64,000 nucleotides of DNA, from positions 9,331,001 through 9,395,000 of the forward strand of contig CM073907.1 in NCBI GenBank assembly GCA_037176705.1, read 5' to 3'. A program made the translations under genes and the position numbers. Below, one piece after another: positions 32,935-44,590 of this stretch. The notes under the pieces are model-generated. The model worked only from the letters and a program-made list of their open reading frames with translations. It made no database searches and had not been told where the DNA came from. How positions within the stretch are numbered: position 1 is the first letter of the stretch; the number at the start of each line of letters is the position of its first letter. This DNA is from Molossus alvarezi. Lineage: Eukaryota > Chordata > Mammalia > Chiroptera > Molossidae.

Positions 32935-34319
32935 TAAAATCCACTATATAACCCCTCAGGTTAATCACACGATGACGGTGGCCAAGCTGGGCTCCAAACA
33001 GGTCCGTCTGCTCCCCAGAGAGGACTTTTCCCACCATATAAGTCTCCCCCAGGAAAATATTTGCCACCCTCTGAGCCCCACTGGTGTGCAGCATGGTGGG
33101 ATTCTTGCTGATGTTCCCAAAGTTCCCCACAATTTCACTTCCAACTCAAGCTCAGCAGAAGAGACGTGTCCCGTCGTCATTTACAAACACTAAAAATGGA
33201 AAGTAAAAGTCTGTACACCAGACAGGGCCACGGCAGATGGAGCTCCCCTTGCTCAGACAGAGGAACCCAGTGGGGGGGGGGGCGGGGGGGGGAGAAGCAA
33301 GAATTTTTAAGTCTTGAATTGGTTTCTCAAACATGACATTTACCCAACCAGAGCGATCATCAAAATTGAGAAGTCTCCATAGTGCAGATTTGGAGATTCA
33401 AAATGTCATTGAAAATGAAGACATTTTTGAATGAAATAACATATAAGTTATGTCTGAACATGACCACTGGAATTTCTAAACGGACTATAGGGAGATAAAA
33501 ATGTAGATGAGTTCAGCCTGGAGGATCCCAGGCTGGAGAGAGTGATAGGAAGTTGAATTGCTATGGTCTCATCCCAAGAAAATTAACCTTGTATTAAGGG
33601 CCAGACGTTTTATTTCCAGAAAGCTCCCCCAGATGTCTCCACCACTCAGCCATTTCCAAAGAGTAGAGGTTTACTTAGGAAAAAAAATAATCTTTATAAC
33701 ATTACTTCTTTGCCAAGCACAGCTAGATTAACCAAAAAGAGCGAGCATATTCTTGAACATTGCTCTTTCTAGGTTGACAACTTCCTTTCTAAAATGGAGC
33801 CAAGCAATAATTGCCTGATCATTCAGACCCCCACGTGCTTCTGCACTCAACAACTTTTATTGGCCTTTGAAATTCTCACCTCCACTTCAGGAGAATTTTA
33901 ATTGGACCCTCGATCGCTGGGTCTCTCTCACACCTCCTGTTGTGGAGATTGAAGCTGCCGAACCAGCTTTCTTCATGACTGGGAGGTGTCTGAACAGCAA
34001 GACCTGCTGCCTCCTGTCTTTCCAAGATCAGAGTTACAGATTGCATTGGTAGACATGTCTACACAGCGGCTATCGCTACCTACCCTGATGCTAATGTCAC
34101 TGTGTAGGATTGAAATTATGCTGGGAGGCAGGCAAACCCCACACCCAGGTCCAAATAAGGCCAGAAAGAGAACCAGATATATCCAGAAGCAAGGAAATTC
34201 TTAGCTAGCACTAGCCCTTGAGGAGAAAATTCCAGATTGCAGTATCAGCTGGACAGGAGAGCCCTGGGAAGTTGTGTACAGAGAGAACCTGGAGGTCATA
34301 AGGGCTTCTCATCTGTTAC
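32935..34319. other. Unassigned; long G run
   Basis: A G11-C-G9 tract lies at 33272-33292. Overlapping 60-73 codon frames at 32909-33193 on both strands show no motif. No repeat family is recognised. Confidence 0.4.
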
Positions 34320-34462
34320 CTGTTTGATCTCACACCATCACCTGTGTGGCAACCACTCTTTGTATTTCCTACTAAGATCATTTAAGGGCAGGGAATGGAT
34401 TCATTCTCCAGTACCTAGTACAGTACCCATCAAAAGGCGGGCACATAAAATACTTGTTTGAA
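34320..34462 (+). mobile_element. L2 LINE 3' end
   Basis: Ends in the L2 pattern: TTTAAGGGCAGGGAATGG, TCCAGTACCTAGTACAGTACCC, GGCGGGCACATAAAATACTTGTTTG. Confidence 0.75.
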
Positions 34463-36398
34463 GATCAGATGTCGACCCCTGACCTGGTTGTGTCTTCTGG
34501 ACAACATTCATTTGTTCTACAAATTCAGGTGCTCTCCAGATTCAGGCATCGGTGGGATGGGGTTGAATGAGAGGTGAGTTCTGGCGAGGCAGGCTAGACT
34601 GTCTCCAGGATTTCACTGCAGAGCAAGTGACCCAGGCTTTGCATTAGCAGCCTCAGCTTGAAGGTGCCAGAGGCAGAGAACGAAGCTTCAGCTCCTAGGC
34701 AAGCAAGGTAGTAACAGAGCGAGAGAGGAGGAAATGAGGGATGGACAGCCAGCGGACTTAGGGTGCGCTCTCCTGTTCTCTGCTCTGGTTTTCTGCCTGG
34801 ATCTGAGTGTGGAAAGATAGTGGCTGACGGGTGTGCTTGCTCCCAGGTCGGGGGCCCCAAAGATGTTCAAAGTTCTTGTTTGCAGTGACAAGCGCAAGCC
34901 GGGTCTTTGGGGAGTTGTCATAGCTCTAACAGCTGTGGCATTACCCCTCTCATCACCCCCAGGTCAGTGTCAAGCAGACAGCTGCTCCTTGAATGCATCC
35001 CTGTGTTCACCTTGGAGCTGTCTGTACAGTGGGGAGACAGGTGAGTGTTGTTTCTTCCCTGATACGCTTCTCAAGGACACAAAGACCTAGAGAGAGAAAA
35101 GCCAAGCATAGCCTGATGGCCAAGGGCCAGGGCTAATTTTTATCATTCTACAAATAATCATCTCAAATAATAAATGTGTTGGCTGTGGGAACACAACTGA
35201 TATAGAACTGATATAGAATGTTTAAATACAAATTTTAGTAACTAATACCCACCCCCAGCCCCCAAACTCTAACCCAAGCAGAAAAAAAACAACTGCTAAG
35301 CTAAGTTCTCTGGAATTTTTGCACATTAACCAGAGAATGACAAAGGCCCTTCTAAATGGAATTCCTCCATTATGTTATAGATGCCATCATCCATGAATAT
35401 GGTTCTTTACCCTACTGTGTTCGCTAAATAGATACTCAAGCAGAATCAACTGGTGTCAATACCTCTAATTCAACAGGTGCTAAAGTGAATATAATGATGG
35501 CCACAAATTAAGCAGCTGGAGCTCAGTCTGCTGCTTCTCCCCCTTAACACAACTACAAACAGATCTGTGCTGTGTATGGGTTCACATCGCATCGGATGGG
35601 GTCTATGAAACCGTCCTTCCGAGCATCTCTAAACATGCATTCACAACCTTGGGTTATAATAACCCACTTTTCCTCATTCCCATTCGCCACTTTTCATCAT
35701 ATAAATCTGTCTTGGAAAGAGATGGCTGAAGAGGGGGAAATTCAGCATGTTTAGATGCTTATTTCCCCAAGTTAATAGTGGCCAGTAGTCCTGGCACGCA
35801 GTTCTGTTAGTTTGCTCATGCTGAGGAATGATTCCATGAAGACTCTGAAATACCATGTTGGCTTCAATTCCCTCCACCACCTTTTTATTGCTCATCTACA
35901 ACAGGCAATATTATATCACTTACTGTCTTTACTAACATTGCATCTAGCAGTTCATCAAGGGGGATGCTAGACGGGCAAGTAAGTTTGGCCCTTGACTGGA
36001 CTTAAGAAATTAATAGAGAACGGTAGACTTAACCAGAGAATTGATGCACGTTCTTTCTCATCTGGCATCTGAGCAATGAAGGCCTGTTGGTGACCTATGT
36101 CTTCTACCAGTTCACACTTCTGGTCTCACATAGGCAGGAGGAGAGTGTAAGCTATCCTAAGAATTTGATGTGTCTTCCTATTTAAGGGGGAGAAAAGATA
36201 ACATCATGCACTGGGTTGACCAGTTGTTTCTTCCAGTTGACTAAAATAATCAGGTGTTGCAGCATCTTGTCATCTGAATTATCCAGGCAACATGGTCTGA
36301 CCAGTAGACTTTGAAAACCATCCTCACTTACTCATTAAAAAAAAAAAAAAAAAAAAAGGTTTATTCATCATTAATACACGTGGGGATTTTTTTCCTGT
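34463..36398. other. Unassigned; possibly old repeat at 35.4-36.3 kb
   Basis: No gene is recognised. Frames of 60-88 codons on both strands carry no motif. The text at 35390-36330 has the look of a decayed interspersed element, but I cannot name one. An A run lies at 36337-36357. Confidence 0.35.
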
Positions 36399-37025
36399 TT
36401 TTTTTTTTTTTTTTTCATTGAAATATACTTGACATCCGACTTTGTGTAAATGCAATGTGCACAACATGTTAATTTAATACATTTATACATTGCACTGTGA
36501 TTTCTGTTGTAGCGATAATTAGCACCTCTATTACATCTCATAATTATCATATCTTTTTAGTGGTTAGAATAATTAAGTTCTAGTCTCTTAGCAAGTTTGA
36601 TGATTATAATACAATGTTATTGTCTCTACTCATTATTCTGTGCATTCGATCTCTAGGACATATTTACTACTTGTTGAAAGTCTGTATCCTTAAACATCTT
36701 CTGTCTATCCTCCGAGCGTCTGTTCCCCCAGTAACTACCATTTTATTCTCTGTTTACATGAGTTTGGCTTTTTTAGTAGATCCCACTTATAAGTGATAAC
36801 ATACATTTATCTTTCTCTGATTTCTCTCACTTAAGCATAATGTCCTTAAGGTTCATCCGTGTTGTCACAAGTGGCAAAATTTCTTTTTTCCCGTGGCTGA
36901 ATGATACTCCATTGTATGCTCATCTTCTTTACCCATTCATTCGTTGATGGACATTTAGGTTGTTTCCATATCTTGACCATGTTGAATGATGCTGCAATAA
37001 ACATAGGAGTGCATAGATCTCTTCA
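36399..37025 (-). mobile_element. L1 (L1MA/MB-like) 3' region
   Basis: A T run at 36399-36416 is the A tail in reverse. It is followed by ATTGAAATATACTTGACATCC, TACCATTTTATTCTCTG, ATCCCACTTATAAGTGATAAC, GGCTGAATGATACTCCATTG, ACATTTAGGTTGTTTCCATA, AATGATGCTGCAATAAACA and GTGCATAGATCTC. This is the classic antisense reading of L1 ORF2 end plus 3' UTR, with several stops. Confidence 0.93.
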
Positions 37026-37364
37026 ATATCCTGTTCTAAACAATTTAAAATTCTGATAATTTCTCACCCCAAAGAAATAAATATGCCTTAATATAATCAT
37101 GAGAATTATGAGAATATAAAGTAACAAAAATTTGACAATAAACCTTGATGCCAAAATGGAGGCCTAATTTGCTCATCTGCTATGGCTTACCCGTCATACC
37201 TATTTCTTTTCCAATATGTTCTATTAATTATTTAATCATATTTTTGTTGAGCAGCTATCATATACTACACATTGTATTCTTAGGGTAGGATTTGGTATTT
37301 GTTCCATGAAGCTTATGAATACACATGGTTGTGAAAGCTTCTTAATCTATCCACTACATTCATC
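37026..37364. other. No recognisable feature
   Basis: AT-rich unique sequence between the L1 and the paired SINEs. Confidence 0.45.
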
Positions 37365-37376
37365 AAAAATGTAAAC

Positions 37377-37566
37377 TTGCTTGGCCGGTGTGGCTCAGTG
37401 GATTGAGTGTTGTCTCATGGATTGAGAGGTCTCAGTCCAGCATTTGATTTCCAGTCAGGGCACATACCCGGGTTGTGGGCTCGATCCCCAGTAGGGAGCA
37501 TGCAGAAGGAAGCCAATTGATGTTTTCTCTCTCTCTCTCTCTAAAAAATCAATAAAAACATATTTT
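37377..37566 (+). mobile_element. VES-type SINE, class B (first of a pair at one site)
   Basis: Begins TTGCTTGGCCGGTGTGGCTC and ends AAAAAATCAATAAAAACATA. It is flanked by AAAAATGTAAAC at 37365-37376 and again at 37567-37578, where the next SINE begins. Confidence 0.95.
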
Positions 37567-37581
37567 AAAAATGTAAACCTA

Positions 37582-37828
37582 GCCCTGGCTGGTTTGCTTA
37601 GTGTTTAGAGCCTCGGCCTGCGGTCCAGAGAGCCCCAAGTTCAGTTCCCACTAAGGGCATGTACGTCGGTTGCAGTTTGTCCCCGGCCCTGGTTGGGGTC
37701 GTGTGAGTGGCAGCCACTCAATGTGTCCCTCTCACATCGATGTTTCTCTCTCTCTCTTCCTCCCTCTCTCCCTCCCGCTCTGTCTGAAGATGGATGCAAA
37801 AATGTCCACAAGTGAGGATTAAAAAAAA
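37582..37828 (+). mobile_element. VES-type SINE, class A (second of a pair at one site)
   Basis: Begins GCCCTGGCTGGTTTGCTTAG and ends CCACAAGTGAGGATT plus an A run. It is flanked by AAAAATGTAAACCTA at 37567-37581 and 37829-37843, so the same target word occurs three times around the two SINEs. Confidence 0.96.
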
Positions 37829-38020
37829 AAAAATGTAAACCTAAATATAACTACTAAATCACTCTTTTGCAAACTATGGCTCCCAGCCTCCTGTTTGGGA
37901 TACGGATTTCGTAGTTTGCAGCTAGCATTTACTTTTCAAAATGCAATAAAATATGATAGAAAATATTGGTGTGCATTGAGGGTAGTAAATTAAACATCAC
38001 ATTAGAAAAGTATGTTTCAG

Positions 38021-38245
38021 CACTGGCTGACTTGCTCAGTGGTTAGAGCACCAGCCTGCAGACCAGAAAGTTGAGAGTTCAATTCTGGTCAAGGGCACAA
38101 ACCTCAGTTGAGGTTCAGTCCCCAACCCTGGTCGCTGTCATGCAGGTGCAACCAATCAATGTGTCTCTTTCACATCGATGTCTCTCTCTCCCACCCACTC
38201 TGTCTGAAGATAAATGGAAAAATATCCTCGGGTGAAGATTTTTTT
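38021..38245 (+). mobile_element. VES-type SINE, class A (diverged)
   Basis: Begins CACTGGCTGACTTGCTCAGTGG, and carries AGTTCAATTCTGGTCAAGG in the B-box area and ATCCTCGGGTGAAGATT at the end. TSD AAAAGTATGTTTCAG / AAAAGTTTGTTTCAG (38006-38020, 38246-38260). Confidence 0.95.
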
Positions 38246-38511
38246 AAAAGTTTGTTTCAGTTACATACATTTGCATCTGTGTTGCAATGTAAAATACATT
38301 TCTTACTGTGGGTCTCAGCTAACCTAGTTTGAAAAGCACTTTTCTGGATTAAAGGCTCTTGAGAGTAAAGAGAATGGTCTTCAGTTTTTCTTTCTAATTC
38401 AGTACATGGGTGCTACTGCTGGGTTATTGCCTCTAAATTTGAAAGAAACTCCATAGTTTGTTGATTCTGAATACTGACGTTTATAATTGCAAATGACATT
38501 CTGACAGTCTT

Positions 38512-38763
38512 TTTTTTTTTTTTTATCCTCACCCGAGGACATTTTCCCATTTTTTGTTCAGGTAGAGTGGGAGGGAGAGAGAGGAACAGAGAGAGAGAGA
38601 GAAACATCGATGTGAAAGGAACACATCGAGTAGCTGCCACCTGCACAACCGACCAGGGCCAGGGACAAACTGCAACCGAGGTACATGCCCTTAGCGGGAA
38701 CCGAACCCGGGTCTCTCAGGACCGCAGGCCGACGCTCTAACCGCTGAGCCAAACCGGCCAGGG
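38512..38763 (-). mobile_element. VES-type SINE, class A
   Basis: Tail T run, then ATCCTCACCCGAGGACATT, ending CAAACCGGCCAGGG. The TSD CTGACAGTCTT lies at 38501-38511 and 38764-38774 and is perfect. Confidence 0.96.
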
Positions 38764-38774
38764 CTGACAGTCTT

Positions 38775-39189
38775 AATGTATGTAACTGTCTATTCCTCCA
38801 TTTATCGAGGTATTATTGGGACAATGGGATGTCTGGATAGCATATCTTAGTGACTTTTTGTAAAGGAAAAAAATATTGAATTAGTCATACACTCATTTAC
38901 TCCTTTCCAAGACACTTTTCATCCTGTGGACCTGGTCTTAGCACCTTGAACATTAATTATCCACTTAGATGATACTGGATATCCATATAAGGAAAATATA
39001 TTTCATGAGTAAGTCTGGGGGTGGGAGGAATGCACAAACATATCTTTTCAGTATGATTTATGCAAGGCCAATTTCGGGAAGTCACACAGAACAGGAAACT
39101 CAAGGGCAAACCTTAGATGTGTTGTCCCACCTAATTATACCCAAGTCCCTTAAATCTAGACCTTTAGTTGATTAAGTTATTTGTGGAAA
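38775..39189. other. No recognisable feature
   Basis: Unique sequence upstream of the L1 fragment. No gene is recognised. Confidence 0.45.
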
Positions 39190-39763
39190 TGAATTTTTAT
39201 AGAATGGTGGTTGCCGGAGGCTGGGGACCAGGGGAAGTGGGGAGAAGTTGGTCAGGTGGTACACACTGCCAGCTATAACATGGATAAGTTCTGGCGATCT
39301 GATATACAACATGGTGACTATAGTCAGCAACACTGTATCATATTCTTACAAGTTAAGAGAGTAGATCTTAAAAGATATCCTCATTGTCTGGCTAGTGTGG
39401 CTCAGTGGTTGAGCATCGACCCACGCACCAAGAGGTCACCGGTTCGATTCCTGGTCAGGGCACATGCCCAGGTTGTGGGCCTGATCCCCAGTGGGGGGCA
39501 TATAGGAGGCGGCCAGTCAATGTTCCCTTTCATCGATGTGTCTCTCTCTCTCTCCTTCTCCCTTCGTCTCTCTCTAAAAATCAATAAAAAAGAAAAAAAA
39601 AAGATATCACACATACCAAAAAAGGCCATTGTGTTAGAGTATGGATTTTTTAGCTAACTTTATTGTGGTAATCATTTCACAATATATATGTGTATCCAAT
39701 CATCACGTTGTATAAATCAACCTTACATATATCATATATGTCAATAATATCTAAATAAAGCAG
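39190..39763 (+). mobile_element. L1 3' end (L1MB-like), split by a VES SINE
   Basis: The left part has ATAGAATGGTGGTTGCCGGAGG, AAGTTCTGGCGATCTGATATAC and GTGACTATAGTCAGCAACAC. The right part has TATTGTGGTAATCATTTCAC, CATCACGTTGTATAAATC and ATCTAAATAAAGCAG. The L1 reading resumes directly after the SINE at 39380-39598. Confidence 0.93.
39380..39598 (+). mobile_element. VES-type SINE, class B
   Basis: Contains GTCTGGCTAGTGTGGCTCAG, the B box GGTTCGATTCC and an end AAAAATCAATAAAAAAG. TSD AAAAGATATC at 39370-39379 and 39599-39608, inside the older L1. Confidence 0.95.
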
Positions 39764-42394
39764 GGACTTGTTTAAAAAATATACTTCTAAAGGATATGTT
39801 TAAAAAAAAAAAGAATCTGTAAATTATGTCAAATCACAACTTTGGAACCCCAAAACCAGAATGTGATGCAAAATATATGGAAACTGCATCCGTTGTTCAC
39901 AGTATATACCCAACAGACTGTGTTGTCGGGCTCATGGATGTTACATGGAGAGTGGTTTTGAAGTCGGAAAAACTCTGGTTTGGTTGGAACCGGGGCCAGG
40001 ACGGAAGAATATTGTGTCAACAGTGAAGGAAACCACAGTTTCAAGCACTAGAAAGTGGGGCATCCCCACTGCCCCGAGTTTGAACAGAATGCTAAAGATT
40101 ACATAAAGGATAAAAATTCACACCTCCTCTGGGTCATGAGGCAACCCCTCAGTGCTGGGTAGATTAAAAATCAACTTTGTTTCTGCCTGTTCTTAGTTAT
40201 AAATTGTCTTGGCTCAGAGCGAACTCAAACAGCGTGGATGAAAAAATATTGCCAGAGTCTCAGTTCATTTGGAACTGCTTGGGTCTCTCCTATAGAGAGA
40301 GCCTGGGCATGCTTGGGGTGGTTAACACATCATGTTTTATTTTTCCTCGCCACTCATTTTTTATTTTTTTATTTTTTTTTAAAGAAGTCTCTGCCAGGCG
40401 CAAGCTAGAAGTACCCATGGATTACAAAGTGTTGGATCTGAATCTATAACTGGAAAGAAAATCCTGGCTTTTTGAGTTGCATGAACTGAGTCTTTTCCAG
40501 CATCAGGACTACCTGCAAAACCAAATTTGGAATTAAGAGTCTGCTTGGATCGATTGTGCAATACCGTGGAAAGCACAAGCATTTGCTCTGAAATCTTGTA
40601 GGATTGCACGCTTTAAGTGGCCTACATACGTGCCAGATTTTAAGGCTATAAATAGGCAGCTATTTGCGAAAGCCCTAAAAGTGCCCTGGTTGGTTCTCAG
40701 CGTTGACTGAAACACCAGGAGGGACCAGAAGAGCAAAGCAAAGGAAGATTTCCCATGTCCTATGTCCTTCTCCATACCCTCAGCACTCCATACACGTATT
40801 GAAATATTTGTTCCACAAGCCAACCCCTATCTCATCCGTGGTACTGTAAGAGAGATCTAGAAGAGAATAAAGACTTATCAGTATCCATTAAAAATTTCCA
40901 CCACCCAGGCATTTCTGCTCATGAGTTTACGACTCACTGAATAAGACACCTTCCACATGGTCACTATGGCGGGGGACTCTTGATCTAATGTGTCCTTTTG
41001 CCTAGACACCTGGTCTCACATTCACTGAATTCCAAAGTGAGGCCCAAAGAAAGTCTGGTTGCCTCCATCTCCAAGACATTATAAAAACGGACATTTTATA
41101 AGATACACAAGACGTGGAACTGAAATGCTCATTCGAACACCAACATTTATTTGTCTGCAGGAAAAATCTCCCTTAGTCAAAGTGTGACTCTCTCCCCTAG
41201 ACTATTGACAACTGTCAATATTGGAAAAATATCCAACCAGTCGCCTAAAATGGTGCTGTATGACTCTTTGCTGAAAAAGATCCCACTACCCTGAAGCTAT
41301 GTCTTCAAAGTCAGTCTGAGATACCTGATGATTCTCACCAGAACTTGGTCTCATGTTTACAACACACCAGGTATACCTGACCCTTCAAAGGGGCCTCTAA
41401 GCTAATACATGCAGCAGGACAGTGCATGTTTGAGTAATTTCCTTATTAAAAACATTAAAAGCTTTGGGCTCTTTGACATCCACAGAAAAAGCGCAGCAAT
41501 CCAGTGACTCCTGACCCTGGCTTATCAGATGACAGGGGCCTGCTGTCAAGGACTCATCACTGGCCATGTGGGTAAAGGCCACGTTTTAGAGGTGTTTACA
41601 ACAGTTTAAGGTTCACACTGCCAATCTGTGTCAACACCAGGCCATGCAGGCCAACCGGTCTGGTGAGTGGGGCCAGGCACTGGAAGGAAAAGCCACAAGC
41701 AGAAATCCTTATCTAATTAAAGATTGGATCTTTTATTTTTTACTTTATTATTTTTTTCTTTACTCCTTTTTTTTTTTAAACACAAAACAGAGGAAAGCTA
41801 TTTCCTTGTATACATGGTCCCGCATGGTCATCAGTATTGTGGTGGCCATCACTTCAAATATTAAGCACTCCAGGGAGGTATCAGCGACTCAATCGGAACT
41901 CCATATGTCCCTGGAGGACGTGGTCCCAACTTTCTGCTACATCAACAAACTGTTATCTTTTTAGCCATAGTGTTCTAACAGAGGAGAATATCACTTTATG
42001 CAAGTGAATAACTTAAGTTGTTGGACTAGTTTTGTGGGCCACGCATGCATTAGTAGAGTAGTTCATGGTGTGTGTGTGTGTGTCTGTCTGTCTTAGTACT
42101 TCATGGGTTGTGTGCATGTGTGTGCATGTTATATGCACCCTGGCTTTATCTAAACTGTGGACAATAGTGACAAACATCCCCATATAATTGCTCTCGGTCT
42201 GGAGTGAGTGCATCTGGGTTATCACTGGAAAGAGAAAACAAGTTCTCTCGGTCTCTGCAGAAATCATCTCCGAAGTGCATTTGAAAACTCAGCTTGATGA
42301 GGAGGGGTGTTTGTGTAAATGTATTTGGATCTGGTCTGACCGCCTCTGTGGGAACATCGTGTGCCTGACTAACTGAAAAGCACCTGATTTGTCA
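39764..42394. other. 2.6 kb unassigned
   Basis: No repeat or gene is recognised. Frames (66, 90, 96 and 106 codons) are unrelated to any family I know. There are T-rich tracts at 40357-40381 and 41740-41781, a TATA-like GCTATAAATAGGC at 40645-40657, and a (TG)n at 42070-42082. The TATA-like word alone does not establish a promoter. Confidence 0.4.
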
Positions 42395-42408
42395 GAGGAG
42401 AATTCTCT

Positions 42409-42591
42409 CTTTTTAAAAATTTTTTATGTAGTGATTTGAGAGAGAGAGAGAGAGAGAAACATCGATTTGTTGTTCCGCTTATTTACGCATTCGTTGGTTG
42501 ATTCTTATATGTGCCCTGACCAGGGATTGAATCCTCAACCTTGGTGAGCTGGGACAACACTCTAACCAACTGAGCTACCCGGCCAGGGTGG
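42409..42591 (-). mobile_element. VES-type SINE, class C
   Basis: Reads GAGAAACATCGATTTGTTGTTC and ends GAGCTACCCGGCCAGGG. TSD GAGGAGAATTCTCT / GAGGTGAATTCTCT (42395-42408, 42592-42605). Confidence 0.95.
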
Positions 42592-42605
42592 GAGGTGAAT
42601 TCTCT

Positions 42606-43384
42606 TGACTATTGTACTCAGGCTGAAGTGTCCCTGTCCTGTGGCATCTTCCTTGACCCCTGACCTCTCATTTTCAGGAAGCTCTCTTCCCCCCAACTGA
42701 ACTTTTCCCCCCAAAACAGAAATGTCCACAGATAGTTTGGGTTTAAGTAAAAATTTTATTTCACTGTGCATTATACTGAGAACACGTAAAATAAGCTCTT
42801 TTATCTGTTTCATAAAACTCGAATCCATTTTAGCTTATTTTAATCTCAATTTTCTTTTGTTTCTATAGAAACAACGAAATCAAATCCTAGCATTTAGTGT
42901 TCACACATGTGAATTTTCAATTTATAAAATGGTCTTTCTCTATTGTTTTAATGTCTACTAAATTCAAAAGTGCCACTGAAATCACGTTATTTATCATAAA
43001 ATCTATAATAAAAAATACCTCCACTCCCCCAAGAAAAACAACAATAAAGAAAATTCAACTACATTTTTCTAATGTTCCTGAAGTCGCAAAGCATTGTAAG
43101 AAGACACTTTGCTTAGTCAACTTGGTTTTGATTTTTTTTTATGCTAATTCCTTCTTTAACAGTTACTTTTACCTCCCCGATTTGGTTTTTTCTCTCTCTC
43201 ACAGTCTCTTAAATTGAAATGTAAATTATACTTGTGCCCATCACAATGGAAGGTCAGAAGGATGTTTTAAGACATAGCTTAGCCAGTGGTGAATTTCACA
43301 CAAAGAAATATGAATATCCAACATTAGGAACTGTTTGGAAGGTGCATTACGTATAATATGCTGGGTTAGGGGTAGAGTAGAAAG
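42606..43384. other. No recognisable feature
   Basis: AT-rich unique sequence. The 88- and 106-codon frames show no domain. Confidence 0.45.
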
Positions 43385-43545
43385 TATCAAAATGAATTAG
43401 AATCTCAGTCTTGCCATTTACCTCTTTACCTGAAGTAGATGATTTCAGGTATGTTACCGACCCTCAACGTCCCTCAGTCTTTTCATCTATAAAATGGGAG
43501 CAAATTCTATTTTATATAGTTGTCACCTAGGACAAATGGGTTGAT
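43385..43545 (-). mobile_element. MIR SINE
   Basis: In reverse orientation: AGAATCTCAGTCTTGCCATTTACC, TTTTCATCTATAAAATGGGAGC, then AGTTGTCACCTAGGACAAATGGG. Confidence 0.75.
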
Positions 43546-43740
43546 TATTACCGTGGCCACCATTTATTGAGCAACTCATAATCTTATATAACTCTCGAAA
43601 CAACCCTGAGGAAGAGGTACTAATACCCCCATTTTTCTGGCAAGAAAATGAAGATTCAAGCATTTAGTGGCCAAGTTGGAATTTCAGCCCATGTCTGTGA
43701 TTCTAAACCCTGGGATCCTAACTTCTGTGTTCTGTTCATC
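43546..43740 (+). mobile_element. MIR SINE, head-to-head with the previous one
   Basis: Reads ACCATTTATTGAGCAACTC, ACTCTCGAAACAACCCTGAGG, CCCATTTTTCTGGCAAGAAAATG, then GTGGCCAAGTTGGAATTTCAGCCC and TAACTTCTGTGTTCTG. Confidence 0.85.
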
Positions 43741-43794
43741 ACTGCAGAATGGACGTTCATTTACGTTAGTTCATTTCTCCTCGTTTTTGAAAAG

Positions 43795-43945
43795 CAGTGG
43801 TTCTCAAAGTGGGGTCCCCAGTCCAGCAGCGGCATCACCTGGGAACTCGTTAGAAATGGATGGTCTCAGGCATCACCTCAGATGTACTCAGAAACACTGC
43901 GGGAGGGGCCCAGCTGTTTGTCCCAGCAAACCCTAGAATGACTAT
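43795..43945 (-). mobile_element. MER5A (hAT-Charlie), partial
   Basis: Begins with the terminal repeat CAGTGGTTCTCAAAGTGGGG, then CATCACCTGGGAACTCGTTAG, and AACACTGCGGGAGGGGCCCAG. The other terminal repeat is lost. Confidence 0.9.
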
Positions 43946-43984
43946 GGTACCTGCTCCTTCATCCTCTACGACCTGGTTCTTGTT

Positions 43985-44590
43985 AGTTTTACTTTTAAGA
44001 GTGATTTCTTTCTGATTATGAAATTCATACTTCTCAACACAGAAATCTAGAGATTTGGAGAAGTGTAGGGATGATAATAAAAATCACTTAATTAGAGCAT
44101 GTTAATATCCTGAGGCAAATCATTTGCAAGATGTGTGTGTGTATGCACCTGTATGTGATAGATAAATAGATAGCTTGATAGACAGATGATAGGTTGGTAG
44201 GTGAGAGAAAGAGAGATTAAACCTTAATACAACTGCCTTCTTTTTCATTTTACTGAATGTATGTAGTGGGCATTTTTCCAGGTGATCACAAATCATTTGA
44301 GAACACAGTTCTTAACAACTGCATGATACTCTAGCTCCTGGATAGTCTGCGGATTACTTAATGCTCTGATAACCATCTTTCTACACCAAGACTTGGTCAT
44401 AAGTCTACATTTTTAATCATCTCCATAGGTTCATTCTTGCAAGTGGAATTAAGGACCAAAGAATATAAATCTTTTAGGGATCGTATTATATACCATGAGA
44501 TTGGCCTCCGAGAGCTTGCTGGGTTTTCTTCTCCAACCAGTTTTTGAAGGTATCCATCCTTATTACCATAACCTCACCAGCCTTATGTAT
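43985..44590 (-). mobile_element. Old L1M-family fragment
   Basis: In order: AGTGATTTCTTTCTGATTATG, AATAAAAATCACTTAATTAG, GGCATTTTTCCAGG, CAACTGCATGATACTC, CATCTCCATAGG and GCAAGTGGAATTAAGGACC. This is the usual antisense course of an old L1 3' end. It is heavily diverged, with a GATA-rich insertion at 44150-44200. Confidence 0.6.

Noticed and set aside
35390..36330. Possible internal region of an endogenous retrovirus
   Set aside because: No gag, pol or env motif and no flanking LTRs could be recognised.
40645..40657. TATA-like GCTATAAATAGGC suggesting a promoter or LTR
   Set aside because: No LTR ends, start-site context or downstream gene could be seen.
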